DNA of 64,000 bases from Glaciecola sp048820975. GTDB taxonomy: Bacteria; Pseudomonadota; Gammaproteobacteria; Enterobacterales; Alteromonadaceae. Below, in pieces: positions 26,416 through 34,773 of the stretch; within the stretch, counting starts at the first letter, position 1, and each line of letters begins with the position of its first letter. The notes beneath the pieces are model-generated. The model did not search any database. It saw nothing but the letters and a program-made list of their open reading frames with translations, and was not told the DNA's origin. Location: contig NZ_JBMEUF010000003.1 of the NCBI RefSeq assembly GCF_048820975.1, forward strand, positions 1 through 64,000, read 5' to 3'. The position numbers were made by a program, and so were the translations under genes.

Positions 26416-26479
26416 ACCCGTCATTGCAGCGAAGGCTGCAAACTCCGCTACACCCGTCATTGCAGCGAAGGCTGCAAAC
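26416..26479. repeat. Two tandem REP-like palindromes
   Basis: An identical 28-nt unit occurs at 26416-26443 and 26452-26479 (36-nt period). Each unit starts acccgtcattgcagc and contains the hairpin TTGCAGC-GAAG-GCTGCAA. A degenerate third piece (gtcattgtagcc) lies just before, at about 26402-26413. The pattern resembles dispersed REP/RAYT-type palindromes of gammaproteobacteria. It lies between the mepM end and the YwbE-like start. Confidence 0.75.
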
Positions 26480-26490
26480 GCCAGCTTTAC

Positions 26491-27816
26491 CTAGTTCATG
26501 GCCAACATTATGCGTTTGTGGTTACCCAAAAGAGCCACTTGTTGTTCAGCAATCAGCATAAAAGCGGCTTTGTCAGATGAATCAATAGGCTCAGCTTTAG
26601 GCAATGAAACCGTTCGAGGGTTTCTATGTACGCCATCTACTAAAAATTCATAATGCAAGTGTGCGCCGGTAACCATGCCGCTAGAGCCTAAGTAACCTAA
26701 GGTTTGCCCTTGTTTTACGGTTTGCCCTTTGCGTACAGCTCGCTTGGTAAAATGCAGGTATTTGGTAGTATAACGCTCGCCATGTTGCACAAATACATGA
26801 TGGCCATTGTATTTATCATAACCCGCTTTAATTACTTTACCGTCACCCGCAGCCATTACTGGCGTACCTACACGAGCAACATAATCCACGCCACGGTGGG
26901 GCTTAATTCGCTTTTGCACGGGGTGAAAGCGCCTAGGGTTAAAGCTAGAACTTACATATTTGAAGTTAATAGGCGCACGCAAAAAGCTTTTACGCATACT
27001 GGTGCCATCGGGGGTGTAGTAGCGGCCGTCAGTGTAACGTACGGCCGTGAATACTTCTTTTTGGTTAACAAATTCAGCTGAAATAATATTGCCAAAGCCA
27101 ATGAATTCGCCGTCAGCGTATAGGGCTTCATAAACCATGTTGAATGTATCGCCACTTCGTATCTCTTGGGCGAAGTCAATATCCCAACCGAATATTCCGG
27201 CCAATTCCATAATTTGATTGTCGCTCAAGCCTGCTTCAACACCTGCGTTCCAAAAACTTGATTGGATTTCGCCTTGCGCATATCGAAGAGTTGACTCAAT
27301 TTGTTTTGTATCGATGCTACTTATGTAGTTTTCATCTTGGGCAGAAATCAATAAGGTTTCTGTTGAGCTAATAGGATATTGAAGGCTAACTAATTGCTTG
27401 TTTTCATTTATATGTAAATAAAGCGTATCGCCAGGCTTCATTTTGAGTAAACGTTTTGCAAACTCTCCTGCTTTACTGACTTTTAAAGTAGTAATAGGGC
27501 TTAAATTAAAACGCTTAAAAATAAGGGCAAGATTGTCACCTGATTTAACTTTGTGGGTAACAAAATCGATTGCGTCGCTATCATCAATATCAATGGCGGC
27601 ATCAAACGAGAAATCGGGCATGGGGGCGCTGTATTTTACGCCGGGCACTAGCTCGACAGGATTAGCGCTTCGTGAAGCTTTCACGCTATCCATTGGCCAA
27701 AATAACACGGTAAACAACAAAAAGGCGATGCCCACTACAATAATGCGGTGTTGTTTAGGTAAACTTTTTATGCTTTTCTTCACTCTTGCGTTCATGTTTC
27801 TTGTATTAACTACCAT
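26491..27816 (-). CDS. mepM: Peptidoglycan DD-endopeptidase of the M23 family (MepM/YebA-like)
   Basis: The 441-residue protein has an N-terminal membrane anchor (about 23-41), a LysM-like segment beginning THKVKSGDNLALIFKRFNL (about 85-130), a linking domain and a C-terminal M23 domain. Metal ligands are visible as HRGVDY (His307, Asp311) and HLH (386-388). Such enzymes cut D-Ala-mDAP crosslinks to let the wall grow. It is divergent from tyrS, a common arrangement in gammaproteobacteria. An internal ATG at 27795 (MNARVKK) is an alternative start. Confidence 0.92.
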   Translation of the reverse strand: MVVNTRNMNARVKKSIKSLPKQHRIIVVGIAFLLFTVLFWPMDSVKASRSANPVELVPGVKYSAPMPDFSFDAAIDIDDSDAIDFVTHKVKSGDNLALIFKRFNLSPITTLKVSKAGEFAKRLLKMKPGDTLYLHINENKQLVSLQYPISSTETLLISAQDENYISSIDTKQIESTLRYAQGEIQSSFWNAGVEAGLSDNQIMELAGIFGWDIDFAQEIRSGDTFNMVYEALYADGEFIGFGNIISAEFVNQKEVFTAVRYTDGRYYTPDGTSMRKSFLRAPINFKYVSSSFNPRRFHPVQKRIKPHRGVDYVARVGTPVMAAGDGKVIKAGYDKYNGHHVFVQHGERYTTKYLHFTKRAVRKGQTVKQGQTLGYLGSSGMVTGAHLHYEFLVDGVHRNPRTVSLPKAEPIDSSDKAAFMLIAEQQVALLGNHKRIMLAMN

Positions 27817-28040
27817 ACACTCGTAAAATAATCGGGCAAAAATATTTGCTTATCAAATAGCAGAATATAACGATTTTAGTCAGTATTCCAGTTAAAAGGT
27901 TCACTTTAGTTCTTTATACTAAAGTTGTAGCAAAGTAATATATTCATCATAGCGCTGTTCTGACATAAAAAAATATTACAAAATTAAGTATTTATCTTAC
28001 TCACGCGGTAAGGTGGGTCGACGTTCATTAAGGTGTAAAA

Positions 28041-29240
28041 ATGACAAGTTGGGAATCAGCATTTGCTGAGATTAAACGCGGTTCAGATGAAATTCTAATA
28101 GAAGAAGAACTCATTGAACGACTTAAAAAGGGCAAAGCGCTAAAAATTAAAGCGGGCTTTGATCCAACCGCACCAGACCTACACTTAGGCCATACAGTTT
28201 TAATAAATAAACTAAGAACCTTTCAGCAATTAGGCCACGAGGTTATTTTCTTGATAGGGGACTTTACCGGATTAATTGGTGATCCAACGGGTAAAAATGT
28301 TACGCGAAAGCCTCTTACTAAAGAGCAAGTGCTCGAAAACGCACAAACATACCAAGATCAAGTATTTAAAATATTAGACCCTGCAAAAACCACCATTCGC
28401 TTTAACAGTGAATGGATGAATGAGTTGGGCGCTGCTGGCATGATAAAACTTGCGGCAAGCCAAACAGTAGCGCGTATGTTAGAGCGTGATGACTTCAAAA
28501 AGCGTTATGCTAATGGCCAACCCATTGCTATTCATGAGTTTTTATATCCACTTGTGCAAGGTTGGGATTCAGTTGCTTTGGAGTCAGACGTTGAGCTAGG
28601 AGGCACAGACCAACGCTTTAACTTATTAATGGGCCGTGAGTTACAAAAATCACAAGGGCAAGCGCAACAAACCGTACTAATGATGCCCTTGCTTGAAGGT
28701 TTAGATGGCGTGCAAAAAATGTCTAAATCATTAAACAACTACATAGGCATAACTGACGCACCAAATGAGATGTTTGGTAAAATTATGTCTATTTCTGATG
28801 ACTTAATGTGGCGCTACTATGACTTACTTAGCTTTAAGCCTATAGATACCATTGCTGAATTAAAAGCTTCGGTTGATGATGGCGCAAACCCGCGCGATGT
28901 TAAGATTCTTCTAGCCAAAGAAATTATTGCTCGCTTCCATAGTGAAGCCGATGCCGAAGCAGCGCATCAAGATTTTATTCAGCGCTTCCAGAAGAACGCA
29001 ATACCCGATGACATGCCTGAACTTGAAATTGAATTGCCAAGTGAAGGCGTTGCGATTGGTAACTTACTTAAGCAAGCGGAGTTAGTGGGTTCTACTTCCG
29101 ACGCTATGCGTATGATTAAGCAAGGTGCGGTTAAAATTGATGGTGAAAAGGTAGCTGATACGCGCATGTTAATTTCACAAGCGGGTGAAGCGGTTTATCA
29201 AGTAGGTAAACGTAAATTTGCTCGCATTACTTTAAAATAG
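28041..29240 (+). CDS. tyrS: Tyrosyl-tRNA synthetase
   Basis: This 399-residue class Ic synthetase has its HIGH motif as HLGH (48-51) after FDPTAPDL and KMSKS at 226-230. The C-terminal S4 RNA-binding domain (about 335-399) includes AMRMIKQGAVKIDGEKV. It belongs to the shorter-insert TyrRS type also found in Pseudomonas and Haemophilus rather than the E. coli type. The start is preceded by AAGGTG. It is monocistronic and divergent from mepM. Confidence 0.96.
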   Translation: MTSWESAFAEIKRGSDEILIEEELIERLKKGKALKIKAGFDPTAPDLHLGHTVLINKLRTFQQLGHEVIFLIGDFTGLIGDPTGKNVTRKPLTKEQVLENAQTYQDQVFKILDPAKTTIRFNSEWMNELGAAGMIKLAASQTVARMLERDDFKKRYANGQPIAIHEFLYPLVQGWDSVALESDVELGGTDQRFNLLMGRELQKSQGQAQQTVLMMPLLEGLDGVQKMSKSLNNYIGITDAPNEMFGKIMSISDDLMWRYYDLLSFKPIDTIAELKASVDDGANPRDVKILLAKEIIARFHSEADAEAAHQDFIQRFQKNAIPDDMPELEIELPSEGVAIGNLLKQAELVGSTSDAMRMIKQGAVKIDGEKVADTRMLISQAGEAVYQVGKRKFARITLK

Positions 29241-29246
29241 AAAACC

Positions 29247-29284
29247 AAGGCCCTTCTTAACGTTTTTTGAGTAGGGCTATTTTA
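29247..29284. terminator. Imperfect bidirectional hairpin between tyrS and the CbiB-BtuF gene
   Basis: GCCCT near 29249 pairs with AGGGC near 29273, with partial inner pairing, and TATTTTATTT follows on the plus strand. Its position between convergent genes supports termination, but the stem is weak. Confidence 0.45.
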
Positions 29285-31060
29285 TTTGTACGCTTCTTCA
29301 CATACTCTTTCCATTTCATTTAAGGCCCTGATCGTAAATCGATGCAAAGCATCGGGGTTAGCACTTATATACTTTCCTTCGAACACACTCGCATGCTTCC
29401 CCCAAAATGTGTTTATCTGCGCTTGGTTTGAGCCATCAGCGGCTATAAGCAGGGCCGGTTGCTTACGTAATATGTCGCTTACTTGTAATTGTGGGTAGGC
29501 TGATAAACTATCCTCATAAATATTATGTAAGCCGCATAATTGCAATAAGCTATTTAACCAAGGGTCATTGCCTAGGCCCATTAAAGGATACTGGTTTAAA
29601 TAATATAAGGTAGTCAAACTACGCTGCGAATAAGCTTGTTTAATTTGTGTTATTTTGGCGCTAAGTTGATTTGCAAGTTGATTAGCACGTTCAGTTGCAT
29701 CTAGAAATTTGCCAATATTGCTAATTTCACTTACAAGATCGCTTGGATGCTTAATGCTTGATTGATAAACATTAAACCCCATTGCAATCAGTTTTTGGAT
29801 GTCAGCATCTTTGTTGCCGCCGCGCCAAACTAATACGTGGCTTGGCTTTAAGCGCGCAATTTGGGCTAAATTTGCACCTTGATAACTGGCTACTCTAGGC
29901 AACGACAATGCCGCTTTGGGGTAGTCACTGTAGTCACTCACGCCAACAATCGCTTGGCCTTTGTTAAGTGAATATACCAGTTCGGTTAAATGCGGGCTCA
30001 ATGTAATAATGCGCTGTTCATGAGCCGTCCTACTCTTTGATGGGCCAAGCTCAGGCGTATTAGCTAAAACCGAAAAGCTAAGTGAAACTAGCACCAGCAT
30101 CACGCTAGTACAAATAATAATATGGCGGAATATTAAATTCATAAGTGTATTGTATGTTTTTGCAGAAGGTTCCTTTGCTTCAAAATTACCATGCTTAGCT
30201 TTTGTGCCTTCCAGTCGCTGCCGCCTTACTTTTTGTTGAGAATACATAACCGGCCCAGCGGTTTTCACTTGCATAACTTGCGCCACAGAAAACAACAACA
30301 AGAGCTGAACACTGCGCAAATAGAGTGTCCAGTATTGTGAACTCACTAAGGCTTTTAAAGCTAAGAAAGGTGAAGTTGTTAGCATAAAACTAATGCTTAA
30401 TAATGCCGACGGAATAAATTGAAACAAGGAACAAACATAACTGGCAAGTTTTCCAAAATTTGAGAAGCCTTTAAGCTTTGGACTCCAAGCATGATTTGCC
30501 TCATAACAAAGCCTATAGCTCAAGGCCAATATAGGCCCGCCTAAAAAATAGCAAAAGATAACCGTTACATATTGGTAGGCATATCTTAAAAATAAACCTT
30601 CAATACATGCTTTAAATATCCCAATTTCCGATAGTAATTGCGTGTCTCGTAGCATTACGCTTTGCAGTAAAGACTTTGCCAACAAGGTTTTGTTACTGGC
30701 TGCCGCTTTAATAGTTGCGCTAAATATTTTGGTTTGGGTGGTAAATTGCAGCAAAATCCATAAAACAAACACATCTAATAACCACTGATAACTTGCAAAC
30801 TCATATATTAAAAAGCTAATAAGTACAGTGGGCGTAACTAATACAATAAGCCCTAAACTACCCGATATAAGCGCTTGTTGCTTTGAATAGTTTGTTTTAA
30901 GCACTTTATTTGCCATACGCTGGCAAATAAAACGGTACATTGAAAGAGGATTAACGCCACTGGATATAGGAATGAAACGTTCAAGTAGAAGAGCCACTAA
31001 AACGGCTAAAATGCTAGCTAATGGCTCATTAACTGAAATCGTGTTAATCCATGTCATCAC
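29282..31060 (-). CDS. Fusion of a CobD/CbiB-like membrane domain and a BtuF-like cobalamin-binding domain
   Basis: The protein has 592 residues. Residues 1 to about 300 are a multi-TM domain resembling the cobalamin-biosynthesis CobD/CbiB-related family seen beside btuF in Vibrio and Shewanella; the canonical CbiB GDP/PHPV motif is not evident, so enzymatic activity is doubtful. Residues about 330-592 match BtuF: RIITLSPHLTELVYSL, VGVSDYSDYP, VLVWRGGN and a C-terminal helical lobe. At the junction an intact signal peptide sequence begins at Met307 (ATG at 30142) and ends SFSVLA, preceded by a basic cytoplasmic stretch, so the BtuF part should face the periplasm. It lies 14 nt after mtnN, mirroring the E. 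coli pfs-btuF pair. Confidence 0.85.
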   Translation of the reverse strand: MMTWINTISVNEPLASILAVLVALLLERFIPISSGVNPLSMYRFICQRMANKVLKTNYSKQQALISGSLGLIVLVTPTVLISFLIYEFASYQWLLDVFVLWILLQFTTQTKIFSATIKAAASNKTLLAKSLLQSVMLRDTQLLSEIGIFKACIEGLFLRYAYQYVTVIFCYFLGGPILALSYRLCYEANHAWSPKLKGFSNFGKLASYVCSLFQFIPSALLSISFMLTTSPFLALKALVSSQYWTLYLRSVQLLLLFSVAQVMQVKTAGPVMYSQQKVRRQRLEGTKAKHGNFEAKEPSAKTYNTLMNLIFRHIIICTSVMLVLVSLSFSVLANTPELGPSKSRTAHEQRIITLSPHLTELVYSLNKGQAIVGVSDYSDYPKAALSLPRVASYQGANLAQIARLKPSHVLVWRGGNKDADIQKLIAMGFNVYQSSIKHPSDLVSEISNIGKFLDATERANQLANQLSAKITQIKQAYSQRSLTTLYYLNQYPLMGLGNDPWLNSLLQLCGLHNIYEDSLSAYPQLQVSDILRKQPALLIAADGSNQAQINTFWGKHASVFEGKYISANPDALHRFTIRALNEMERVCEEAYK

Positions 31061-31074
31061 AGTTTTATTAAAGC

Positions 31075-31767
31075 CTACAGTTGTTTAATGATATCAAGTA
31101 CTAAATTTGCTGAGTTTTTCGCGGCAATATCCAAATAGGCGTCAAATGACATAGTTGAGGTTTTGCCTGCAATGTCTGACAAACTGCGAATTACAACAAA
31201 AGGGGTGTTCATTAAATGGCATACTTGGCCAATAGCTGCACCTTCCATTTCAACAGCCTTCATTTCAGGGAATAGCGTTTTAATTTCTTGCGCTGCTTCA
31301 TCACTGCCAATAAAGCTATCACCACTGCATACTAATCCGCTTTTTACTTTTACGCCGTCAAGCTTGCCAATAGCGGCCTGGGCTAGCTTAACTAACTTTT
31401 CGTCACTGTTATAGTAATGAGGCATTTGAGGCACTTGGCCTAGTTCGTAGCCAAAATGCGTTACGTTTACGTCATGATGTAAAAGCTCTGTTGCTATAAC
31501 CACATCGCCAATTTCTAGTTCAGGATCAAACCCACCTGCAGAGCCGGTGTTAATAACGGCATCAGGCGAAAAGGCTTGAATAAGTAATGCAGTTGCTGCA
31601 GCCGAGGCCACTTTACCAATTCCGCACTGCACTAGTTGAATTTGATGAGGGCCTATATTGCCGCAAAATACGCTTAGGTGAGCAACTTGTTGAGTGCTTA
31701 AGTCTGAAATTTGTGCTTTTAGAAGAGTTATCTCTTCTTCCATAGCGCCAATAATAACAATATTCAT
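31075..31767 (-). CDS. mtnN: 5'-methylthioadenosine/S-adenosylhomocysteine nucleosidase
   Basis: The 230-residue protein begins MNIVIIGAMEEEITLLKAQI, with the catalytic acidic residue of the GAMEEE motif, and contains GSAGGFDPELEIGDVV, AVEMEGAAIGQVC and VIRSLSDIAG, the family signatures. It cleaves MTA and SAH, feeding methionine salvage and the AI-2 precursor. AAAGG precedes the start. It is the upstream gene of the pair with the CbiB-BtuF fusion. Confidence 0.97.
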   Translation of the reverse strand: MNIVIIGAMEEEITLLKAQISDLSTQQVAHLSVFCGNIGPHQIQLVQCGIGKVASAAATALLIQAFSPDAVINTGSAGGFDPELEIGDVVIATELLHHDVNVTHFGYELGQVPQMPHYYNSDEKLVKLAQAAIGKLDGVKVKSGLVCSGDSFIGSDEAAQEIKTLFPEMKAVEMEGAAIGQVCHLMNTPFVVIRSLSDIAGKTSTMSFDAYLDIAAKNSANLVLDIIKQL

Positions 31768-31799
31768 AGTTTGGCCTTTTAATTATTTAATTTTATTGA

Positions 31800-31838
31800 G
31801 GGATAAAACAAGATGAGCGCCATTTTAGGCGCTCATCT
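31800..31838 (-). terminator. Intrinsic terminator of the DUF2726 gene
   Basis: AGATGAGCGCC (31811-31821) and GGCGCTCATCT (31828-31838) form a perfect 11-bp stem with a 6-nt loop. On the minus strand it is followed by TGTTTTAT. It lies 60 nt after the DUF2726 stop and upstream of mtnN, so it separates the two transcripts. Confidence 0.75.
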
Positions 31839-31897
31839 AATAAAATCAAAGTTTTAGCGTAAATTAGCTTGGTTTAGCTAGTTTGCAGCCTAGGCAT

Positions 31898-32515
31898 TTA
31901 CGCAGCAGCGTGATTATTAGGAATATTTCGTGCTGCACTCAATGGGCGAGTAGGGCGCTTAGTGTGCTTGATAATGCTTGGACGCGGCGCTTGGTTGGCA
32001 GCAAAAGGGGTTTTACCTTGGCGGCGACGCAGTGGCACAAGCTTAGACTCTATACACTCTTGTATTTCGGCAACGGTATAGCCCGAACGCGCTTTAATTC
32101 TAACGTGGGGAATAGAAGCCGTTTCAAGAGCTCCATTTACAAAGAAATCACGCTGAGTGTTGTGGCCATTCTTACCACTGCCATATACTAAATCAATTGC
32201 CATAATAGGTGTCATGTCATCTTTGTTACATAATACAAAATCTAACTGCTTGGCACCGGCTCGTATTATGGCACTTTTAGCTATTTTGCCGTCGGTATCT
32301 TTACGCAGGCTCAATATGTCTGACAATCTTACACGGCATAATACTCTAAATTCCCCTGCCACAGCATGTTCAATAAGCCCCAAAAACTGGCGCTCTGCAG
32401 CCGTAAACATTTGGGTTTTAACATGAAACGGAAACTCTATTTTGTCTTGGTTAAATTTAATAGCAATAACTGATATACAAATTAACAGGGCCATTAATAT
32501 AATCGCGATTTCCAT
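31898..32515 (-). CDS. Membrane-anchored DUF2726 protein
   Basis: The 205-residue protein starts with one TM helix (MEIAIILMALLICISVIAI), followed by a domain with MFTAAERQFLGLIEHAV, VLCRVRLSDIL and LDFVLCNKDDMTPIMAIDLV. This is the DUF2726 pattern, which resembles a nuclease-like alpha/beta fold (LDFVLC...AIDL). The tail from about residue 160 is basic and proline/alanine rich. The ATG at 32515 is preferred to the TTG at 32542 because GGAG lies 5 nt before it. It is a single gene with its own terminator. Function is unknown. Confidence 0.82.
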   Translation of the reverse strand: MEIAIILMALLICISVIAIKFNQDKIEFPFHVKTQMFTAAERQFLGLIEHAVAGEFRVLCRVRLSDILSLRKDTDGKIAKSAIIRAGAKQLDFVLCNKDDMTPIMAIDLVYGSGKNGHNTQRDFFVNGALETASIPHVRIKARSGYTVAEIQECIESKLVPLRRRQGKTPFAANQAPRPSIIKHTKRPTRPLSAARNIPNNHAAA

Positions 32516-32688
32516 ACTTACTCCACATCTAATTGGTAACAAACAATCTATTTGAAAAAGGTTTGCTAGATTGTTTAAAGATTAAACATTGCCGCTAGGG
32601 CTTGTGAAGGGAGTTTTGCAAAGGCTGTGCCAAACAAAGGATTGGCACAATGTAATTTATAAAATTACTTCTTAATACTATGACTTTA

Positions 32689-33099
32689 TTAGCTTTTATG
32701 TAACGAAGTTACCAATATATCTACTTGGCTGCCTTGTCCATCCTTAGAAATAATTAACGTAGTGCTACTATCAATAGAGCGCAGCACATAGCGCTTTTTA
32801 ATTTGCTCGCTACTGGTGAATTGCTTGGTGCCTTGCGTGTAATAGCTCAATACTTCGGTAGGAGCTTGCGGTACAAAAAGGGTAAGTGATGCTGGCAAAT
32901 CAGCGGCAAACACCTGACAAAGTTTGCCGTTTTCAGGTAGCGACACGTCATAAAATTTGGCGGGGCAAGCGTCGGATTTTTTGTAAGTGCTAATACTTTG
33001 ACTCTTTGGCGCAGCAATAAGCTGTGTGCTTGTAAATGTGGCTACTACTGTAAGTAATGCTAAATGTTTAGTTTGTAGCGCTTTGAACAATGGCAACAT
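32689..33099 (-). CDS. Small secreted protein of unknown function
   Basis: The 136-residue protein has a clear signal peptide (LALLTVVATFTSTQLIAA, cleavage about residue 30) and two cysteines (DACPAKF and KLCQVFA, near residues 45 and 60) that could form a disulfide in the periplasm. No domain was recognised. It lies between the gltBD terminator and the DUF2726 gene. Confidence 0.65.
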   Translation of the reverse strand: MLPLFKALQTKHLALLTVVATFTSTQLIAAPKSQSISTYKKSDACPAKFYDVSLPENGKLCQVFAADLPASLTLFVPQAPTEVLSYYTQGTKQFTSSEQIKKRYVLRSIDSSTTLIISKDGQGSQVDILVTSLHKS

Positions 33100-33246
33100 G
33101 TGAAATCTCCGGCCAGCTAATTAGGTATAAAGTAAGTAGTAACTAGTTTATTTTTAAAGTGTGAAAATACACTGGATAATGGGTGGGAAGGGTTTGTAAA
33201 TTAGCTATCAAGTATTGTTAAAAATACCTTTAAGAGTGATTGCTGC

Positions 33247-33282
33247 AAAAAAAAAGCCACTACCTAGGGTAGTGGCTTTTTT
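33247..33282 (-). terminator. Intrinsic terminator of gltBD
   Basis: GCCACTACC (33256-33264) pairs with GGTAGTGGC (33268-33276) with a 3-nt loop. A run of nine As at 33247-33255 gives a U tract on the minus strand; six Ts at 33277-33282 would also allow plus-strand termination. It lies 45 nt after gltD. Confidence 0.9.
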
Positions 33283-33326
33283 ATGTACTAAGTTAACCCT
33301 GCCTTGATGCAGAGTTAATGTATACT

Positions 33327-34742
33327 TTAAACATTAAGGTAGTCTAAAATACCTTCTGCAGCGCGGCGGCCTTCATCAATGGCGGTTACCACCAAGTCAG
33401 ATCCTCTTACCATATCACCGCCCGAGAACACTTTTGGGTTGCTCGTTTGGAAAGGGTAAGCGCCTTGCGACGGTGCACGAACGCGGCCTTTTTCGTCAAG
33501 CATAATGCCAAACTCACCAAACCATGGCGCTGGGCTAGGCTGGAATCCAAAGGCAATAATTACCGCATCGGCAGGCATAACATGCTCTGATCCAGCTATT
33601 TCAACAGGGCGGCGGCGGCCAGCCAAGTCAGGCTCACCCATTTCTGTTCGCACCATGCGAATACCAATCGTTTTACCGTTTTCATCAACTGCAATATCTA
33701 TAGGCTGAATGTTAAATTCAAACTCAACGCCTTCTTCACGCGCATTAACTACTTCGCGGCGTGAACCCGGCATGCTTTCTTCATCTCTACGATACGCACA
33801 AACCACGCTTTCTGCGCCTTGGCGAATAGAGGTACGTACGCAATCCATGGTGGTATCACCACCACCGAGTACAACCACCTTTTTGCCTTTCATATCAATA
33901 AAGTCGTCAGCCGATTTCTCAAGGCCCATTACGCGGTTAGTATTCGCCACTAAAAACGGAAGTGCTTCATATACACCTGGAGCATCTTCGTGTGCGAACC
34001 CACCTTGCATAGCCTTGTACGTGCCCATTCCTAAGAAAACACACTCGTAATCATCTAGCACTTTTTGAAAAGGGATATCCTTACCAATATCAGTATTAAG
34101 CTTAAACTCAATACCCATTTCAGTGAATATTTTACGACGCAATCGAATTACATCTTTTTCTAACTTAAATGATGGGATCCCAAATGTAAGTAAGCCGCCA
34201 ATTTCTTCGTATTTATCAAAAACAACAGGCTTAACGCCATTTCTCACTAGAATATCAGCACAGGCTAAACCCGCTGGGCCGGCACCTATAATGGCTACTT
34301 TTTTATCATTCCAAACCACGTCCGACATATCTGGACGCCATCCCATTTCAAATGCGGTATCGGTAATGTATTTTTCAATACTACCAATGGTTACCGCACC
34401 AAAGTCATCATTTAGCGTACAAGCGCCTTCACATAGCCTGTCTTGTGGGCACACGCGGCCGCACACTTCTGGCAAACTATTGGTTTTATGGGATAGCTCG
34501 GCTGCTTCTAAAATTTTGCCTTCATTAGCAAGGGCTAACCATTGCGGAATAAAGTTATGTACAGGACATTTCCATTCACAATAAGGGTTACCGCAATCTA
34601 AACAACGATCGGCTTGCCCTTCCGCTTGCGAATCAGTCATGGGTTGGTAAATTTCACCAAACTCTTCTGTTCGCATAATTATTGGCTTTTTAGGCGGGTC
34701 AATGCGTTCTACGTCAACAAATTGATATACATTCTTTGCCAT
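33327..34742 (-). CDS. gltD: Glutamate synthase small (beta) subunit
   Basis: The 471-residue protein has the N-terminal Fe-S cysteines CLDCGNPYCEWKCPVHN and CGRVCPQDRLCEGAC, then the FAD-binding GAGPAGLACADIL (about 153) and the NADPH-binding GGGDTTMDCVRT (about 295). It passes electrons from NADPH to GltB. It follows gltB by 31 nt on the same strand. Confidence 0.97.
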   Translation of the reverse strand: MAKNVYQFVDVERIDPPKKPIIMRTEEFGEIYQPMTDSQAEGQADRCLDCGNPYCEWKCPVHNFIPQWLALANEGKILEAAELSHKTNSLPEVCGRVCPQDRLCEGACTLNDDFGAVTIGSIEKYITDTAFEMGWRPDMSDVVWNDKKVAIIGAGPAGLACADILVRNGVKPVVFDKYEEIGGLLTFGIPSFKLEKDVIRLRRKIFTEMGIEFKLNTDIGKDIPFQKVLDDYECVFLGMGTYKAMQGGFAHEDAPGVYEALPFLVANTNRVMGLEKSADDFIDMKGKKVVVLGGGDTTMDCVRTSIRQGAESVVCAYRRDEESMPGSRREVVNAREEGVEFEFNIQPIDIAVDENGKTIGIRMVRTEMGEPDLAGRRRPVEIAGSEHVMPADAVIIAFGFQPSPAPWFGEFGIMLDEKGRVRAPSQGAYPFQTSNPKVFSGGDMVRGSDLVVTAIDEGRRAAEGILDYLNV

Positions 34743-34773
34743 TTTTCTATATTCTCCTAGACCTTATACGCCT

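Noticed and set aside
26362..26580. 72-codon plus-strand frame across the REP-like repeats
   Set aside because: Its repeated HTRHCSEGCK-type translation is produced by the palindromic repeats and it runs into mepM antisense.
34123..34584. 153-codon plus-strand frame inside gltD
   Set aside because: It is antisense to the conserved glutamate synthase small subunit and shows no protein-family signal.
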